Shown here piece after piece: positions 20,396 to 31,959 of a stretch of 64,000 nucleotides of DNA. Each line of letters begins with the position of its first letter. Position 1 is the first letter of the stretch. A program made the position numbers and the translations under genes. Source of the stretch: Rhineura floridana (Eukaryota > Chordata > Lepidosauria > Squamata > Rhineuridae); the NCBI RefSeq assembly GCF_030035675.1, contig NC_084483.1, positions 149,772,925-149,836,924 on the forward strand, in the 5' to 3' direction. The notes beneath the pieces are model-generated. The model searched no databases, was not told the origin of the DNA, and saw nothing but the letters and a program-made list of their open reading frames with translations.

Positions 20396-21504
20396 CTCAC
20401 AAGTAAGGCATGAAAGCACAATCCTTCCCTTGTTGTTTGTTGTCAACAGCTACAGTTTAGAGGTACACAGCTTCTGAACATTGAAGCCCCATTTACCTAA
20501 CATAATAGCCAAACCTACCCTAAGACGACATCAAGTGATGTTTCATGGACAAAGGAATATCAGAGCAGTAAAAGCCTATATGCGATCTTACTTTAAAAAA
20601 AAGCCTTCTAATGGAAACACATTATTGGCCAGGAGTGAAAGAACCACATCGGTTCCATATGCTCGAGGCATTTGTTTGGGTTAGCATTTCTAAAACAGCA
20701 GCTCCCTGAGCTACAGAGCAAAAGGGTTTTGAACCTGAGAGGTAATTCAAAACAACTTAAGATCAGGTAGCAGTTCTGTCATTCAAAGTGAAAAAGTAAA
20801 ATGAAAAATAGAAGAAACCCATTGGGCATGCTCCAGCCCTTGGCTGCATCTTGAACATCTCTTTGGAGCCCAGCCTATGAGTTTCAGCTGACAGCCAAGC
20901 AGAACTGTTTGGTTTCTTCATTCCAGATGCATGTCTTGTCTTGTGCCTAAGGAGGTAGTCTCATGACTTGACAGAGGCAGTTGCACAATAAAAAGATTCA
21001 GTGCCATCCCCAAACCATGGCAAATGCTATGATTATTTTCCATTTTTGACTGAATCATGCAGTCAATATGGTTTTGCTTATGTAGCGGACAATACCTTTT
21101 TTTACACACGCTTTGGTGAGCTTTTGGTTCAACAGTGCAGTGTTAGATATTTGTTGTCTGTTGCAATGTACCCCTGATGGCAGATAAAGAAAGGAATGTA
21201 TGAGTGCCGCTTTTACCTATCCTAGTGGGATATTGGCATGTTTAAGTCTTTTACTGTGAAGGCAGCACATTGGGAATTGTCTGCCCTAGCCTCTGGAAAG
21301 CTGAGACTGAGGGATGAGACAGTACTGCTTTTGGAAGGCCCGGTCCTGTGAAGCACTGAGCTGTGAATGCAATATGAAGTTTGAGGCTATTGGCACCTTG
21401 GCCCTTTGGGCCAGAGATGGCATTCTGAGGTAATTCTGGATTGAAAGTCTTGTAATGAAATGATGAGAAAGTTATTTAAAATTGACTTAGTTTTAGGTCA
21501 CTTC
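20396..21504. other. No gene recognised
   Basis: No domain-bearing frame and no repeat family that I recognise. Confidence 0.45.
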
Positions 21505-21605
21505 ATTTATTTATTACACTTACATCCTGTTTTAACTTTGGGAACTAGAGAGACTTTACCACGGGAGTCTCAAGATGGTTACACACAAACATAAAAGTCA
21601 GTGTA
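21505..21605 (-). mobile_element. L2-type LINE 3' tail, antisense
   Basis: TTTATTTATTACACTTACAT then GGAACTAGAGAGACTTT is a diverged reversed L2-type end. Confidence 0.45.
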
Positions 21606-21864
21606 AGTAAATAAGTAATTTAAAATGTTTTCATGTTACAAATATACTAAAGTTTATTTAAATCATATAATTATAGAACATTTTTAGAATCAATGTACAA
21701 GTATATATTCCTAAATATCTTACTAACATACATGTCTAACATACATGGTGCCTTAAACCATTAAGATAAAAAGCTATGATTTCAAAACATCAAAACTTCA
21801 ATTTTAATTATAACACTCATAATAGAGCCACCAAAATACCCTAAGAAATTGTGACTTTAGGAAA

Positions 21865-22002
21865 GAGATGGGGAACCTGTTGCCCTACAGATGTTGTTGA
21901 ACTACAGCTCCCATCATTCCTGACCATTGGCCATATTGGCTGGAGCTGATGGGAATTGGAGTCCAACAATAACTGGAGGGCCACAGGTTTGCCACCCCGC
22001 TC
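21865..22002. mobile_element. hAT MITE (GGGGAACC family), whole
   Basis: 138 bp with ATGGGGAACCTGTTGCC at the left and GGTTTGCCACCCCGCTC at the right. It has the core ACTACAGCTCCCATC and its inverse. Flanks TTAGGAAA and TAAGCAAA match at 6 of 8. Confidence 0.75.
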
Positions 22003-22029
22003 TAAGCAAATGTGTAAAGCTGTCCTCTT

Positions 22030-22080
22030 TTATTAATGAATTCATTAATATCCCGCCCTTCCTCCCGGTAGGAGCCCTGA
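22030..22080 (-). mobile_element. L2-type LINE 3' tail, antisense
   Basis: TATCCCGCCCTTCCTCCCGG then GTAGGAGCCCTGA is the reversed L2 end (GGGCTCC...GGGCGGGATA). Confidence 0.7.
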
Positions 22081-22769
22081 ACATTTTGAATAACGCTTGA
22101 CACTTTGAATTTAACCCTTCTCTCTCTAGCTGACATCCTGATGAAAATCTCCTCCCTGAACTTCAAATAGAAAACAAAAGCCCTCATTGATGCTAGCTGT
22201 AGCAGAGGGTGATTTTAATGAGGTGGAGAGGAAAGGGTTAAGCAATGGTCCCAATGAACATTGCTCACTGCCCTTAGTATGGGAAAGGACATAACTTAGT
22301 GATTCAGCAGTTCCTGGTATGGCAAGCCTGGAGGGCCAATACACTACATTAAACGTCATGTCCTTCCAGACTGTTTTTCCAGTAATGCCAGCACTGCTAA
22401 ATGGGAGTGTGGAGTCAAAAGTCCCTTCTGCCCATGTGCAGAATGCAATCTGCTACTGTAGTTGATTGGAAGCAGAGAAGCTCTTGTGGCATATTGAAAA
22501 GTTAAATCCTATAATGGAAACCTCTGATACTTTCCCAGTGTGGCTGGATATACCTTCCATGTGTTCTCTGGGATATGCTGAAGTAAGTGGAAGGCAGCTT
22601 GAGCTGCTCTGCTTAAGTAGAAGAAAGTTATATTTCTACATAGTGTTCCTAATAAAAAGGAAGCTGCTTTTAAACGTATCTGTGTCTGCTGAAAGCTGAC
22701 TTGAGAGCAGATCCTATTGGTGTATAAACAGTATAGTTCTTGCCAATGTGTGCCAGCTATGCGTTGGAG

Positions 22770-23043
22770 CAGGGCAGGGAAGCTTTGTCAACCCAAGGGC
22801 CACGTTCTCTCCTAGGTAATCCCATGGTGGGCAGGGTCAGAGATAACAGTGAGCAGTTCAATGGATGCAACTCTTACATCCATATGGTAGGCTACATTCC
22901 AGCCATGGAAAGCACATTTGAGCCAGGCAAAAGAGGGCATGGAGCAGGACCTGTGGGGTGTGTGATCTAGTAACGATCCTGAGGGCCAGATAGAGAGCCT
23001 TAAGGCTACATTTGGCCCCTGAGCCTAAGGTTCTCCACCCCTG
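22770..23043. mobile_element. hAT MITE (long GGGGAAACT family)
   Basis: It opens CAGGGCAGGGAAGC and closes CTAAGGTTCTCCACCCCTG, with GATCCTGAGGGCCAGATAGA and CTACATTTGGCCCCTGAGCC before the end. The flanks agree at only 5 of 8. Relative of 18940. Confidence 0.65.
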
Positions 23044-23102
23044 CTTTAGTGTATGGGGTTCGGAGCCTGTCGAGTGCAAGGCATTGCTGCTAATCCATTG
23101 TC

Positions 23103-23237
23103 CAAGGGTAGCCAACGTGGTGCCCTTTAGTTGTTGGACTACAACTCCAATAATCCCCAATCATTGGCCATGCTAGCTGAAACTGATGGGAATTGAAGTC
23201 CAACAACATCTGGAGGTCACCATGTTAGCTACCCCTG
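23103..23237. mobile_element. hAT MITE with 7/8 target duplication
   Basis: 135 bp, CAAGGGTAGCCAACGTGG at the left and ATGTTAGCTACCCCTG at the right, around the ACTACAACTCC core. Flanks CCATTGTC (23095-23102) and CCATAGTC (23238-23245) match at 7 of 8. Confidence 0.85.
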
Positions 23238-23245
23238 CCATAGTC

Positions 23246-24734
23246 TGTCAAGGATGGAAAATGTGCTTTCATGCTGCAGTTGGCAAGGGTAATACAAAGA
23301 TTAACAAGTTCAAAATGGTTAAAGGGTTTAAAGTGAAAGGAAATAAAGAACATGTTATTGTGAGCAGTGGAAAAGATTTCTCATCTGTATCCATACATAA
23401 AAGTCCCATGACAATAGATTATGAATCGGAATGGGAATGGTAGCAAGGAGGGAATAAAAGGCCCTTTCTTTTCACTGTCTGACATTGTTTATGTGGAATT
23501 TTAATCACACTACACTTGATGAACTGTGGGACCCACCTGACTTAGGAAATGACATGAGCTCTTTTTCCATGTTAACTGAGCAGGCTAGTAATATATTAAA
23601 CCTCTTTTCCACTTAAAGCCAAGCACTTACACTGTTTGGTATAGTTAGAAAATATATCTGGTTGAGGATTAAATCAGCTGGGTGCTTGCATGTCACCCGA
23701 CGGCAGAGGTTGTCATGATGTATGTATGTAGTTGCTGCATGTGTCTTTATACTGGTGGTCTGACGGCTGTCTTGTGTGATAATGGCTTGTGGAAAGTATC
23801 TTCATGGGGCAGCAATTCCATGTGGGAGCCTCTGTGTGTACTCCATCACCAGAAATGTTTAGGAGCATGGGGACAAAAATGCATGGGAGGGTTGGGAGGG
23901 GCAAAAAGAGATCAGTCAGAAGCTAACTTGCATGAAAAAGGCCTTTCTTCTCAGTTCTGCTTCAACAACCAGGCTTAATACTTGCATACATTCAATATTA
24001 CATTGCAAACTGCAGTGTGTTTTAAGGGCGTTTGTTGTGGTTATATTTATATAAAACCAATCACAAAAGAGATAAATGCTCCTGTGGAATAACTGCATGC
24101 AGCTTAAAGCATAAAGGGCACTCCAGATTATTTGTTTCCAGAGTCAGTTCACATGAAAGAACTGAACACAACCTCTGCTGTGTTTTAAAATAGCATTTAA
24201 TGGTATCTAGCTATTGCATTTCATGAAATTATGTTTGTCTCTTAAAGACTCTCTTTGTATCAGAAGGTAATGATGATGGCAGTAATAATAATAATGAAAA
24301 CAATGTAGTCCTAGGCAGCTTCCTCCTGGCAAACAGCACTCTTAAGTGCTGAATCTAGGTCTATACTGTATCTACCCATCTCTAATTCTGTCATGAGTCT
24401 TTTCAGAATCATTAGTCTTTCAGCTTCTGTTTTTTCTCTTTCTATCCACATTGAACAGAAATATTTTAGACTGCATCTCAATAGTGAAGTGCATGGTTCA
24501 GGCCTTAGAATCTTCAGATAAATACATCCCATGTAGAAGCCTGGGAAAGACCTTGCTTAAGTGACCCTGATGAACTGAGTTGACATTAGTGACCTGAATG
24601 GCCCAGCAAGCAGTGATCAGGATTACCCTGTGTAGTAGCTCTTTTTGTCTTTCTTGCCTTGCCTTTGGCAATTACCTGATTGTGCTGAACACCTTATCTT
24701 ACTCACTGTTGCCCTGGGCTCTGTGTGCAAAAGC
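23246..24734. other. No gene recognised
   Basis: Only short domain-free frames; a short imperfect ATA/TAA run near 24285. Confidence 0.45.
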
Positions 24735-25420
24735 TGAGAGTAGCCATACACGCACCCTGGACTTCAGGAAAGCTGATTTTAATAAACTCAGAACAATTGT
24801 AAGTACCGTTCCATGGCAAGCGACCCTAATGAGAAAAGGAGTCCAGATGGGTGGGAGTTTCTAAAAAAGGAAATTCTAAAAGTGCAATGGCAAGCAATTC
24901 CAACAAGGAAAAAACGGGGAAAACAGCAGAAGAAGCCGATGTGGTTTCACAAAAAGCGTAGAGATGACCTGAAAACAAAAAAGGACACATACAGGAAGTG
25001 GAAAGAAGGCCAAGCCACAAAAGAAGAGTACAGGCAGGTATCACAGAATTGCAGGGATGGCGTCAGGAAGGCTAAAGCTGAGAATGAGCTGAGGTTAGCG
25101 AGAGATGCTAAAAGCAACCAAAAAGCTTTCTTCAGGTACATCCACAGTAAAAGACAGAGAAAAGAAATGGTGGCACAGCTACTCAATGAGGATGGCAAAA
25201 TGATAACAGATGACAAAAAACAGGCAGAAGTGCCCAATTCCTACTTTGGCTGAGTCTTCTCCCAAAAAAGGGTCTATCACCCTCCTGGGAAACATGAAGT
25301 AGAAGAAGCAGGATTGGAATTTGAGTTTGATAGGCAAACGGTCAAGGAATACCTAATCACTTTGAACGAGTTCAAATTGGCAGGGCCCGATAAACTGCAT
25401 CCTAGAGTCCCAGAATCGCC
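24735..25420 (+). pseudogene. CR1 LINE ORF2 fragment
   Basis: Frame 3 from 24813 encodes the CR1 linker between endonuclease and reverse transcriptase. Visible blocks are KKPMWFHKKRRDDLKTKKD, YRKWKEGQATKEEYRQV, CRDGVRKAKAENELRLARD, AFFRYIHSKRQRKE and LNEDGKMITDDKKQAEV. After a TGA at 25251 the frame resumes with VFSQKR and the start of the RT domain (LNEFKLAGPDKLHPRV). A further piece upstream (FRKADFNKL, in another frame) extends it to about 24735. The fragment ends before the catalytic RT motifs. CR1 is the bird/reptile LINE; this copy is dead and truncated at both ends. Confidence 0.85.
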
Positions 25421-25430
25421 ATTCAGTTTT

Positions 25431-26095
25431 GGAATCTCTATTATCAAGGCTGGGAAAGTCTGTTTCCTGAGACTATGGGGAGACCTACCAATTTTAATGG
25501 CTGTTCAAAGTTTGGATCATTTTCACATCTGGCTTTATTTGGCTCATAACAGAAGTGCAAAACTGGGTTTACATTTTATTTTTTTCCCTTCTGAATTCTC
25601 TCCTGCATTGACAGCATTTGATTGCGACACAAACAAAATAAAAGAGAAACTCAGATATCATTCTTAGTGCCTTCCAATCTATCCTATTGCACTGGGGAGA
25701 GCTAAGGGAGAAAGGAAAGATCTAAGTCCCCTCCCAAGTCTTTCCTTTGAAATTGAGTCTCCTGATGTCATATGATTGACAGTTGGGTGGTCTTGCACAC
25801 CTGTCCAAATGGTCCATGAGGGGTGGGGGAGCTCAGAACCTGGCCCACTGGTTGGATCCTGTTCCTCACCCCTGGTCTATGACCTGATTGGATAGGCATA
25901 TTGTTGACTACAGTAGTTCCTCTAGCATGGGCTTCCAAGACTCAAAGCACTCTAAGACAACAAAATCCTGCTGGAGATTTTAAAACTCTCCATCATTCAC
26001 TTAATTCTGGACATGTGTAAGAGCTGGGACTTAGCTTATAAGGAAAGTTCTGGGACTTAGCTTATAATTCTTGATGAGCAAAATACCTGAGATAC
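25431..26095. other. No gene recognised
   Basis: Unremarkable DNA; an imperfect duplication of GGGACTTAGCTTATAA near 26028 and 26050. Confidence 0.45.
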
Positions 26096-26099
26096 ATTT

Positions 26100-26315
26100 T
26101 TAGGACTGTCCCTATTCTTCTGATTGTAAATTGTTTTAACCAATTTTTAACACTGTATTTTTACATTGTCATAACCTGCCCTGGGACCTTATCGGTAAAA
26201 TATCCGATAAATTAAACAGCAATTAAAAATAATTGTTGTAACCCACCCTGGGACCTCATAGTGAAGGGTAGGTAAGAATTTATAAGAATTATTATTATTA
26301 TTATTATTATTATAG
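26100..26315 (+). mobile_element. Two L2-type LINE 3' tails in tandem
   Basis: CCTGCCCTGGGACCTTATCG (26168) and CCCACCCTGGGACCTCATAG (26239) are two successive L2-type ends. The second closes in (TTA)n at 26282-26312. Either one tail was duplicated or a second copy landed in the first. Confidence 0.65.
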
Positions 26316-26828
26316 AAAAAACAGATAAACAGGATAAAGACACATGAAGCCCTCCATGAAGCACCTCTTTGAGTTAAAGCCTTTGTTTTGTAGAGTTCTG
26401 ACTCTGTCACCAGACACTACATATGATACTAGTGTGAACATTTCATGCTGCCTGAGTTTGCTGCCCCAGGCCTGTTTGTATCTACAGAAAGTTTTACTTT
26501 CCACCATGCCCTCCAGATGCCTTTAAGCTCAGCCACTTAATGTGAGAGCTGCTGATTTATTTATAGCTGGCATCTTAATCACACTTAGATATTTTTAAAA
26601 TGTCCAGCCTGGTGATAGTGGAGTTGCTTTCATTAATTCGTTTCCATCAGACCCTATTGCGTGTCCAATGATATTAACCACGGAGGTAGATCAGCAAATC
26701 TGGCTGCAGCTCTTCTGTAGGGGCAACATATTTTAAAAATAAAAAATATATGGTGAGAGTAGAGCAAAAGGACCAAGTCCTTAATTACTGTTTCTGGGTT
26801 AAGAGCAATGTGTGCTTTGGTTGTAGGA
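26316..26828. other. No gene recognised
   Basis: No domain or repeat that I can name. Confidence 0.4.
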
Positions 26829-26836
26829 CTCGCAAC

Positions 26837-26966
26837 TAGGGTTACCAACCGTACCCTTTTAAGAGTACATGTACTCTTTTTGAGATGGTACAACAGCATA
26901 CTCTTACTTTTCACTTATTGAAGCCAAATGTACTCTTTTTGAAATGACAAAATGATGGTAACCCTA
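26837..26966. mobile_element. hAT-like MITE (TAGGGTTACCA)
   Basis: 130 bp; TAGGGTTACCA at the left is inverted exactly as TGGTAACCCTA at the right. Inside is an inner repeat of TGTACTCTTTTTGA. Flanks CTCGCAAC (26829-26836) and CACACAAC (26967-26974) match at 6 of 8. It is related by its ends to elements A (4990) and B (29230). Confidence 0.8.
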
Positions 26967-26974
26967 CACACAAC

Positions 26975-27293
26975 CAGCAGCGTCACTAGCGGGAGTGCGG
27001 GGGGGTGCAGACCTCCAGCACGCGCCCTCCCAGGGGCATGGACAGGGGTGGCTGGTCTCACGCACGCACGCGTGCACACACTCACCACATGCTCCAGGCT
27101 GATGGTGGAAGGCCCGTCCAGGCTTCACCGCCAGCGAGCAGGCGCCTGCTTTCAGCGCGCACCGGACCGGGTGCCGGGGGGCAGCGGTGTCACTAGCGGG
27201 AGTGCGGGGGTGTGTGCAGCTCTGGGTGTCACCCCCTCATGGTGTCACCCAGGTGTGATCCGTATCCCCCGCACCCCGGTAGTGATGCCCCTG
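26975..27293. mobile_element. GC-rich hAT-like MITE (CAGCAGCGTCACTAG)
   Basis: 319 bp; the left end CAGCAGCGTCACTAG is inverted as TAGTGATGCCCCTG at the right. Flanks CACACAAC (26967-26974) and CTCACAAC (27294-27301) match at 7 of 8. A second copy lies reversed at 48552. It shares the left flank copy with the MITE just before it. An inner copy of GTCACTAGCGGGAGTGCGGG occurs at 27188. Confidence 0.85.
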
Positions 27294-27301
27294 CTCACAA
27301 C

Positions 27302-28582
27302 CAAAGTGCACATCATGGTGGATAAGTTCATAGTAATTGCTTTTGATCCAAAGATAAATTAACTTAAGGAAGCTCATGGAAGGAAAGTTTGCCATCCCCT
27401 TCTCTCCTCTGAAGCTTCCTATGCCCCCAGAAAAACTCTTCTAGGGGGTTGAGGGTCCTCCTTAATACTGGGAGGGGGGCTTCTGGGAAAGGAAAGAATT
27501 GCCATGTATTGGGCTTGGATTCTAAAATAAGCCCCTGTGCCTCATCACCCAATGTTCAGGACAGGGCTGATGCCTGGTCTGAGGGGGCCCTGGGCAAAAT
27601 GACCTTTTGTGGAGGCTCTCGCCTATCAGTGGGCCCTGGTGGGTTCATCTGGCTATAGTGCCAGTGTTTCAAGCAATGCTGGGCAGCTGGGTCTAGCTAC
27701 CCTTTTAAATTTTCACAATGTCCCAGAGCAACACTAGAGCGACACAAATTAAAAGGATAGCTAGATGCTGCTGAGAGGGCCACCTCCCTGCAAATTAAGG
27801 GAGTCCCAGGACAGGCATCAACTGTAAGTCCTGCCAGGTTGCAGGGGTCCTGGTAGCAGCCCAAGGATGCCAGGTGAGTATGCCAACCCTGTTTCAGGGA
27901 CAGAGGACAAAGCAGGAAACTGGTCTTTTTGTGAACTTCCTTATCTTAGGGCCCAAGCGAACATCTTTATAGCAATCTTTAATATAGTGTTGACCTCAAG
28001 CCCACATATAGGACTTAAAAAAAAAACCAAGGAGGGCGATTTTACTCAAGAAACCTCCTGAGACACTCTAGTGTGAACCACTTCAGCTAAAAGTGCTAAA
28101 AGAGTAGTGAGGCTGAGACTGCTTTAAGCACTTTAAAGGGTGTTATTTCAGATCTCTGGGGATGAGAGGAGAGGTACAATTTCAGGAAAGGTAAGGTTTG
28201 TCAAGGCCCCAAACCCACTAAGACATAGTGAAGAGTAAGCTGCAAGAAACCAGAGTATGTTCTGTGATTGTTTCTTCTTTATACCCCATCATCAGTCAAC
28301 CTAGAACTTTTGACCCTCTCCCGCATTCACCCTTAAGCCAAGGAATTAATGCATTTGACATTCATAGTTTATATATAATCCAGTGTATAGCAGTCACTCT
28401 GTGTATGGGGCTAGCCAGCTAACCAGAGGAATAGGTATTCCTGAGGAATAAACTCATAGTTTGAGATGCATGGATGAGGCTACTGCCCCCTTTCCCTTCA
28501 TGAATGGGATGTCTGGCCATCCTGGCCTGGTCTGTGTCTATAAAGGTTATGCTGCCTAATGTTGATTATGGAGGACAAGGCT
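27302..28582. other. No gene recognised
   Basis: Nothing coding or repetitive that I can name. Open frames are short. Confidence 0.45.
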
Positions 28583-28806
28583 ATTAATGGCTGTTAGCTG
28601 TGATGGCCGTGTACCACCTCCAGAGTTAGAGGCAATATGCCTCTGAATGAGTACCAGTTGCTGGGAATCCCAAGCGGGGAGAGAGCTGCTGAACTCCGAT
28701 CCTGCTTGTGAACTTCCCATAGGCATCTGGTTGGCCACTGTGAGAATAGCATGCTGGACTAGATGGGTCTTTGGTCTGATCCAGCAGGATTCTTCTTATG
28801 TTCTTA
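28583..28806 (+). mobile_element. CR1-type LINE 3' end
   Basis: Blocks in order: TGTTAGCTGTGATGGCC, GAGTACCAGTTGCTGGGAAT, GATCCTGCTTGTGAACTTCC, GCATCTGGTTGGCCACTGTG, CTGGACTAGATGGGTC and TCTTCTTATGTTCTTA, the CR1 octamer-type terminus. This is the best-preserved CR1 tail here. Confidence 0.85.
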
Positions 28807-28959
28807 TTGGTTAAGAAACCTATTTGTATGTTGTAGTTTGCTGAAGGCACCTTCTGTGGCCTTTTTGAAAAGAGTTTTTGTATATCATGGAGATGAGCAT
28901 TTGCCTCCCATCTTTTCTCCTGGGCCCTTTTAGAAGGCCAAGAAGAGAGAGGACTGAAT

Positions 28960-29140
28960 TTTTGTTTTGTGATTTGTTAATGTATTTTATTGAATGTTGT
29001 AACTGCTGCTTTTTGTAAATTGTATTGTTTTATTGATGTATTTTTTATATTTGTGGGGGGTTTTTTGTAAGCCCCCTTGAGGGCCTTTTGGCCAAAAGGC
29101 TGGGTAGAGATAAACAACAATAATAAAATAATAATAATAA
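28960..29140 (+). mobile_element. L2-type LINE 3' tail
   Basis: GTAAGCCCCCTTGAGGGCCT, a GGCTGGGTAGAGATAAA block, then an AATAATAAT-type tail. Confidence 0.55.
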
Positions 29141-29166
29141 TATCATCATCCAAATAAATCCTTATA

Positions 29167-29222
29167 GCAGCTGACTAGGGCTGATGCTTGTAGTCCAAAG
29201 AACTGGAGGGCACCAGGTTGGG
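29167..29222. mobile_element. hAT MITE right half (GGGGAAC family)
   Basis: GGGCTGATGCTTGTAGTCC then CTGGAGGGCACCAGGTTGGG is the right arm only of the ACTACAACTCCC family. Confidence 0.5.
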
Positions 29223-29699
29223 GAAAGCTTAGGGTTGCCATATTGCCCGGTTAGCCGGGTTTTACCTGGATTCTTTGCATGCCATCTGGCGCCCGTTTAG
29301 CCCCTTAGGTGGCCAGGATTCTCAGCTTTAATTTTTGTAAAAAAATTAAGTTTCTAGGTGGTCCAGTTCTCGAGATATACATAAAAACATCAGCCGCCCC
29401 CCTGACTGTTAAATCTTTCTTTAAACAGTACTGTATAGCACTTCGTAGCTTTAACCCCGCCTGTTCAGGATTGCAGCCAATCAGTGAAGCCAGGGTTGCA
29501 TTTGGTTGACCTGAGGCAGTGTCTAGAAAACCTCATTGCAATGCCAGAAAATGGTGATTTCCCCCCCTGTTCATCTGAAAATCTCATAAATTAGGTAAGT
29601 ATATACATTTCAGTTTTTTTTCCTCTTGTGTGCAGGAGTCAGATCCTGGGCAGTGTTTTGAAAACCTTCCCAATACTTGCTTTTGTAAAAGCAATGCCA

Positions 29700-29785
29700 A
29701 TCCCATATGCCCAGAGTAAATCCTATTGAATTCAATAGGACTTACTTTTGAGTAGACATGGTTATGAATGTGCTGAAAATCAATG
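29700..29785. repeat. Dispersed AATCCTATTGAATTCAATAGGACTT palindrome
   Basis: Palindromic core CCTATTGAATTCAATAGG, followed by TTACTTTTGAGTAGAC; same dispersed family as 6580 and 30245. Confidence 0.55.
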
Positions 29786-30012
29786 GGACTTTGGAGTGAA
29801 TGTAAAAAAGAATTGTGTTTGTGTTCTAACTCTTTCTGTCCCTCCCTCCAGTCCTATTTTAAAGCGAGTAGGCAGGGCTTACTTAGGTATTACACTTTTT
29901 ATTCTGTAGGAAACTAATACTGATTTTTTAAAAACTAATACTGATTTTTCTGCAATGACCAACTGGTTTGACAATAAACTATTATATGGGTGTATTTATT
30001 TATACATCTGCT

Positions 30013-30055
30013 GTGTGTGTGTGTGTGCGCGCGCGCGCGCGTGCACGCGTGTATG
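30013..30055. repeat. (TG)n(CG)n alternating purine-pyrimidine run
   Basis: A TG run passes into six or so CG units and then CACGCGTG. Such sequence can adopt Z-DNA; function is unknown. Surviving CG repeats are notable in a CpG-poor genome. Confidence 0.85.
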
Positions 30056-30244
30056 GAGTGTTTCCAACAACCCTGTGAGGAAGGGTTGGAAACCAAGGCA
30101 GCTCACAACAAGAAATAAAGCTATTTAAAATCCAATAACCATAAAAACAAGTATAAACAGTTGCAAAACAGCGTAAAGTGGCATGATTCGGAATTTTGGG
30201 TTGTGTGAATGAAGTTGCTTATCACTTGAGGTTGCATTTCTGTC

Positions 30245-30315
30245 CCTGTTTGAGTAAGCCTCACAGAATACACTGGGACTTGCTTCTGAATAAATAAACC
30301 TAGGATTGCACTATA
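30245..30315. repeat. Dispersed GACTTGCTTCTGAATAAA repeat
   Basis: Diverged copy of the motif seen at 6580 and 29700 (GGGACTTGCTTCTGAATAA, then CCTAGGATTGCAC). Confidence 0.45.
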
Positions 30316-30388
30316 ATTATCTTTACAGTTTGTGTAAATAATAAATATATTTGATAGTCATGCTTATATAAATATTTCTTCATTTATC

Positions 30389-30492
30389 ATATTTTTGGTT
30401 TTTGGTTAGGAATCCTGACTGGCTGGGAGATGCTTAGTTTTCTGCCTTACTCATAGGAATCTTGTTGTGGTTGGTATGGTGTTGCATTTAAT
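30389..30492. repeat. Direct repeat, copy 1 (pair at 31130)
   Basis: GGTTTTTGGTTAGGAATCCT through CTGCCTTACTCATAGGAATC and TTGTTGTGGTTGGTATGGTG recurs at 31130-31240 in the same orientation with some changes. The 0.64 kb between includes an antisense LINE 3' UTR. Confidence 0.85.
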
Positions 30493-30589
30493 AAATCATG
30501 GTACGAAATGGCCTGAATCAGTATAAGGCAGATTCCTTGGTTCCTAAAAGTGGGAAGAGACTCAAGGGCCACAGTGACTCCAACATTTA

Positions 30590-31110
30590 TTTATGTATTT
30601 TTATTTACAACATTTATATACCGCTTTATTGTAAAAAATCTCAAAGCGGTTTACAGAAAGAATTAAAACAATAAAATTATTGGCGAAAGCATTAAGTACA
30701 GATACTTAAAAACATTTAAAATAATAAAACCAACAATGAGTTAAAAACAGATTTAAAAACACAATAGCTTCCACATGCCTGGAGAGGCTTGCCTCAAGAA
30801 AACTGATTTTAGCAGGTGCTGAAAAGAGGCGTCTGCCTAATGTCAATAGTCAAGGAGTTCCAAAGTGTAGGTGCTGCCACTTTACAGGACTGATTTCTTA
30901 CAAGAGCAGAACAAGTACTATATGTACTATAAGTAACGTGGAAAGCACAGCTTGAACTTGGCCTGGTACCAAATCAGCAACCAATGCAGATTTCAGAGCA
31001 GAGGTATTATGCACTGATAGGATCTCAGTCATGTCAGCAATTGTGCTGCAGCATTCTGCATTAACTGCAGTCCCCAGGTCAGGTTGTGCTGCATGGGGAT
31101 TTCTGTGACC
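30590..31110 (-). mobile_element. LINE 3' UTR, antisense (TATATACCGC type)
   Basis: TTTATATACCGCTTTATTGT then CAAAGCGGTTTACAG is the reversed end of a LINE tail. AAACTGATTTTAGCAGGTGC and later text look like its 3' UTR. No RT sequence is present. L2/CR1-group by style. Confidence 0.55.
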
Positions 31111-31129
31111 TTGGCTGACTGGCTGCTAG

Positions 31130-31240
31130 GATTTTTTTAGTTTGGGTTTTTGGTTATGAATCCTGACTGGTTATGGGATGCTGACTTTTCTGCCTTACTC
31201 ATAGGAATCTTGTTGTGGTTGGTATGGTATTACATTTAGA
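31130..31240. repeat. Direct repeat, copy 2 (pair at 30389)
   Basis: Contains TTCTGCCTTACTCATAGGAA and TTGTTGTGGTTGGTATGG as in copy 1, with a small insertion near the start. Confidence 0.85.
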
Positions 31241-31959
31241 AAAGTGTTACTGCCTTTTGTGTTGTTTTTTTCCTATTTGCATTTCCCTTATCTTTAACCT
31301 CACTCCGTTACAGCCATAGAAGCAACAGCAGCATATGCAAGATAATTAACTCCCATTAGTGATAAGAGCAAGAATTTATAATTATTATTTTAATTAAAAC
31401 AAGAGGCTTATGAGTACTTTGAAGAGGACCAGATATTTATTTTCTTTCTGAGCCCAGGAGTGGGTCTTTCATGATGCCCGGTGGGGTGGGGGAGCAGGAG
31501 AGTAGTCGATAAGACAGACATCCTGGCATTGGTAATCTAATTAGCAAGGTATGTGTGGGGTTGTTGCACACTTCCAGCCCCAGTTTCATTTTGAGTATGG
31601 AGGTGGAACCTGTGTAGATGTGGTTGATCAAAGGGAGAAGAAATTTTGAGTTAAGCAAAGCTCTGCTTTTATAAAACCTAAGAAACATACAGATGCTTTG
31701 AATGTCTGAGTGCTTGCACCAGTGGAATACTGGAGGAACTTGTAAAACTTGCTGCAACAGTATTTAGAACTGAGCATGTGGCGTGAAAGACTCCTTTTCC
31801 TAACATTTTGGCTTCTTGTTTTTCTCCACCCATCACATCTCTGAAATATATTGTATATGTAATAGTTAACCATACTAAAAATGTATATAAGTTATATACT
31901 TATATATATTATTTTGGTCAATGACCAGCAAAGGTTAACCATACTGCTGCCCTGACTTA

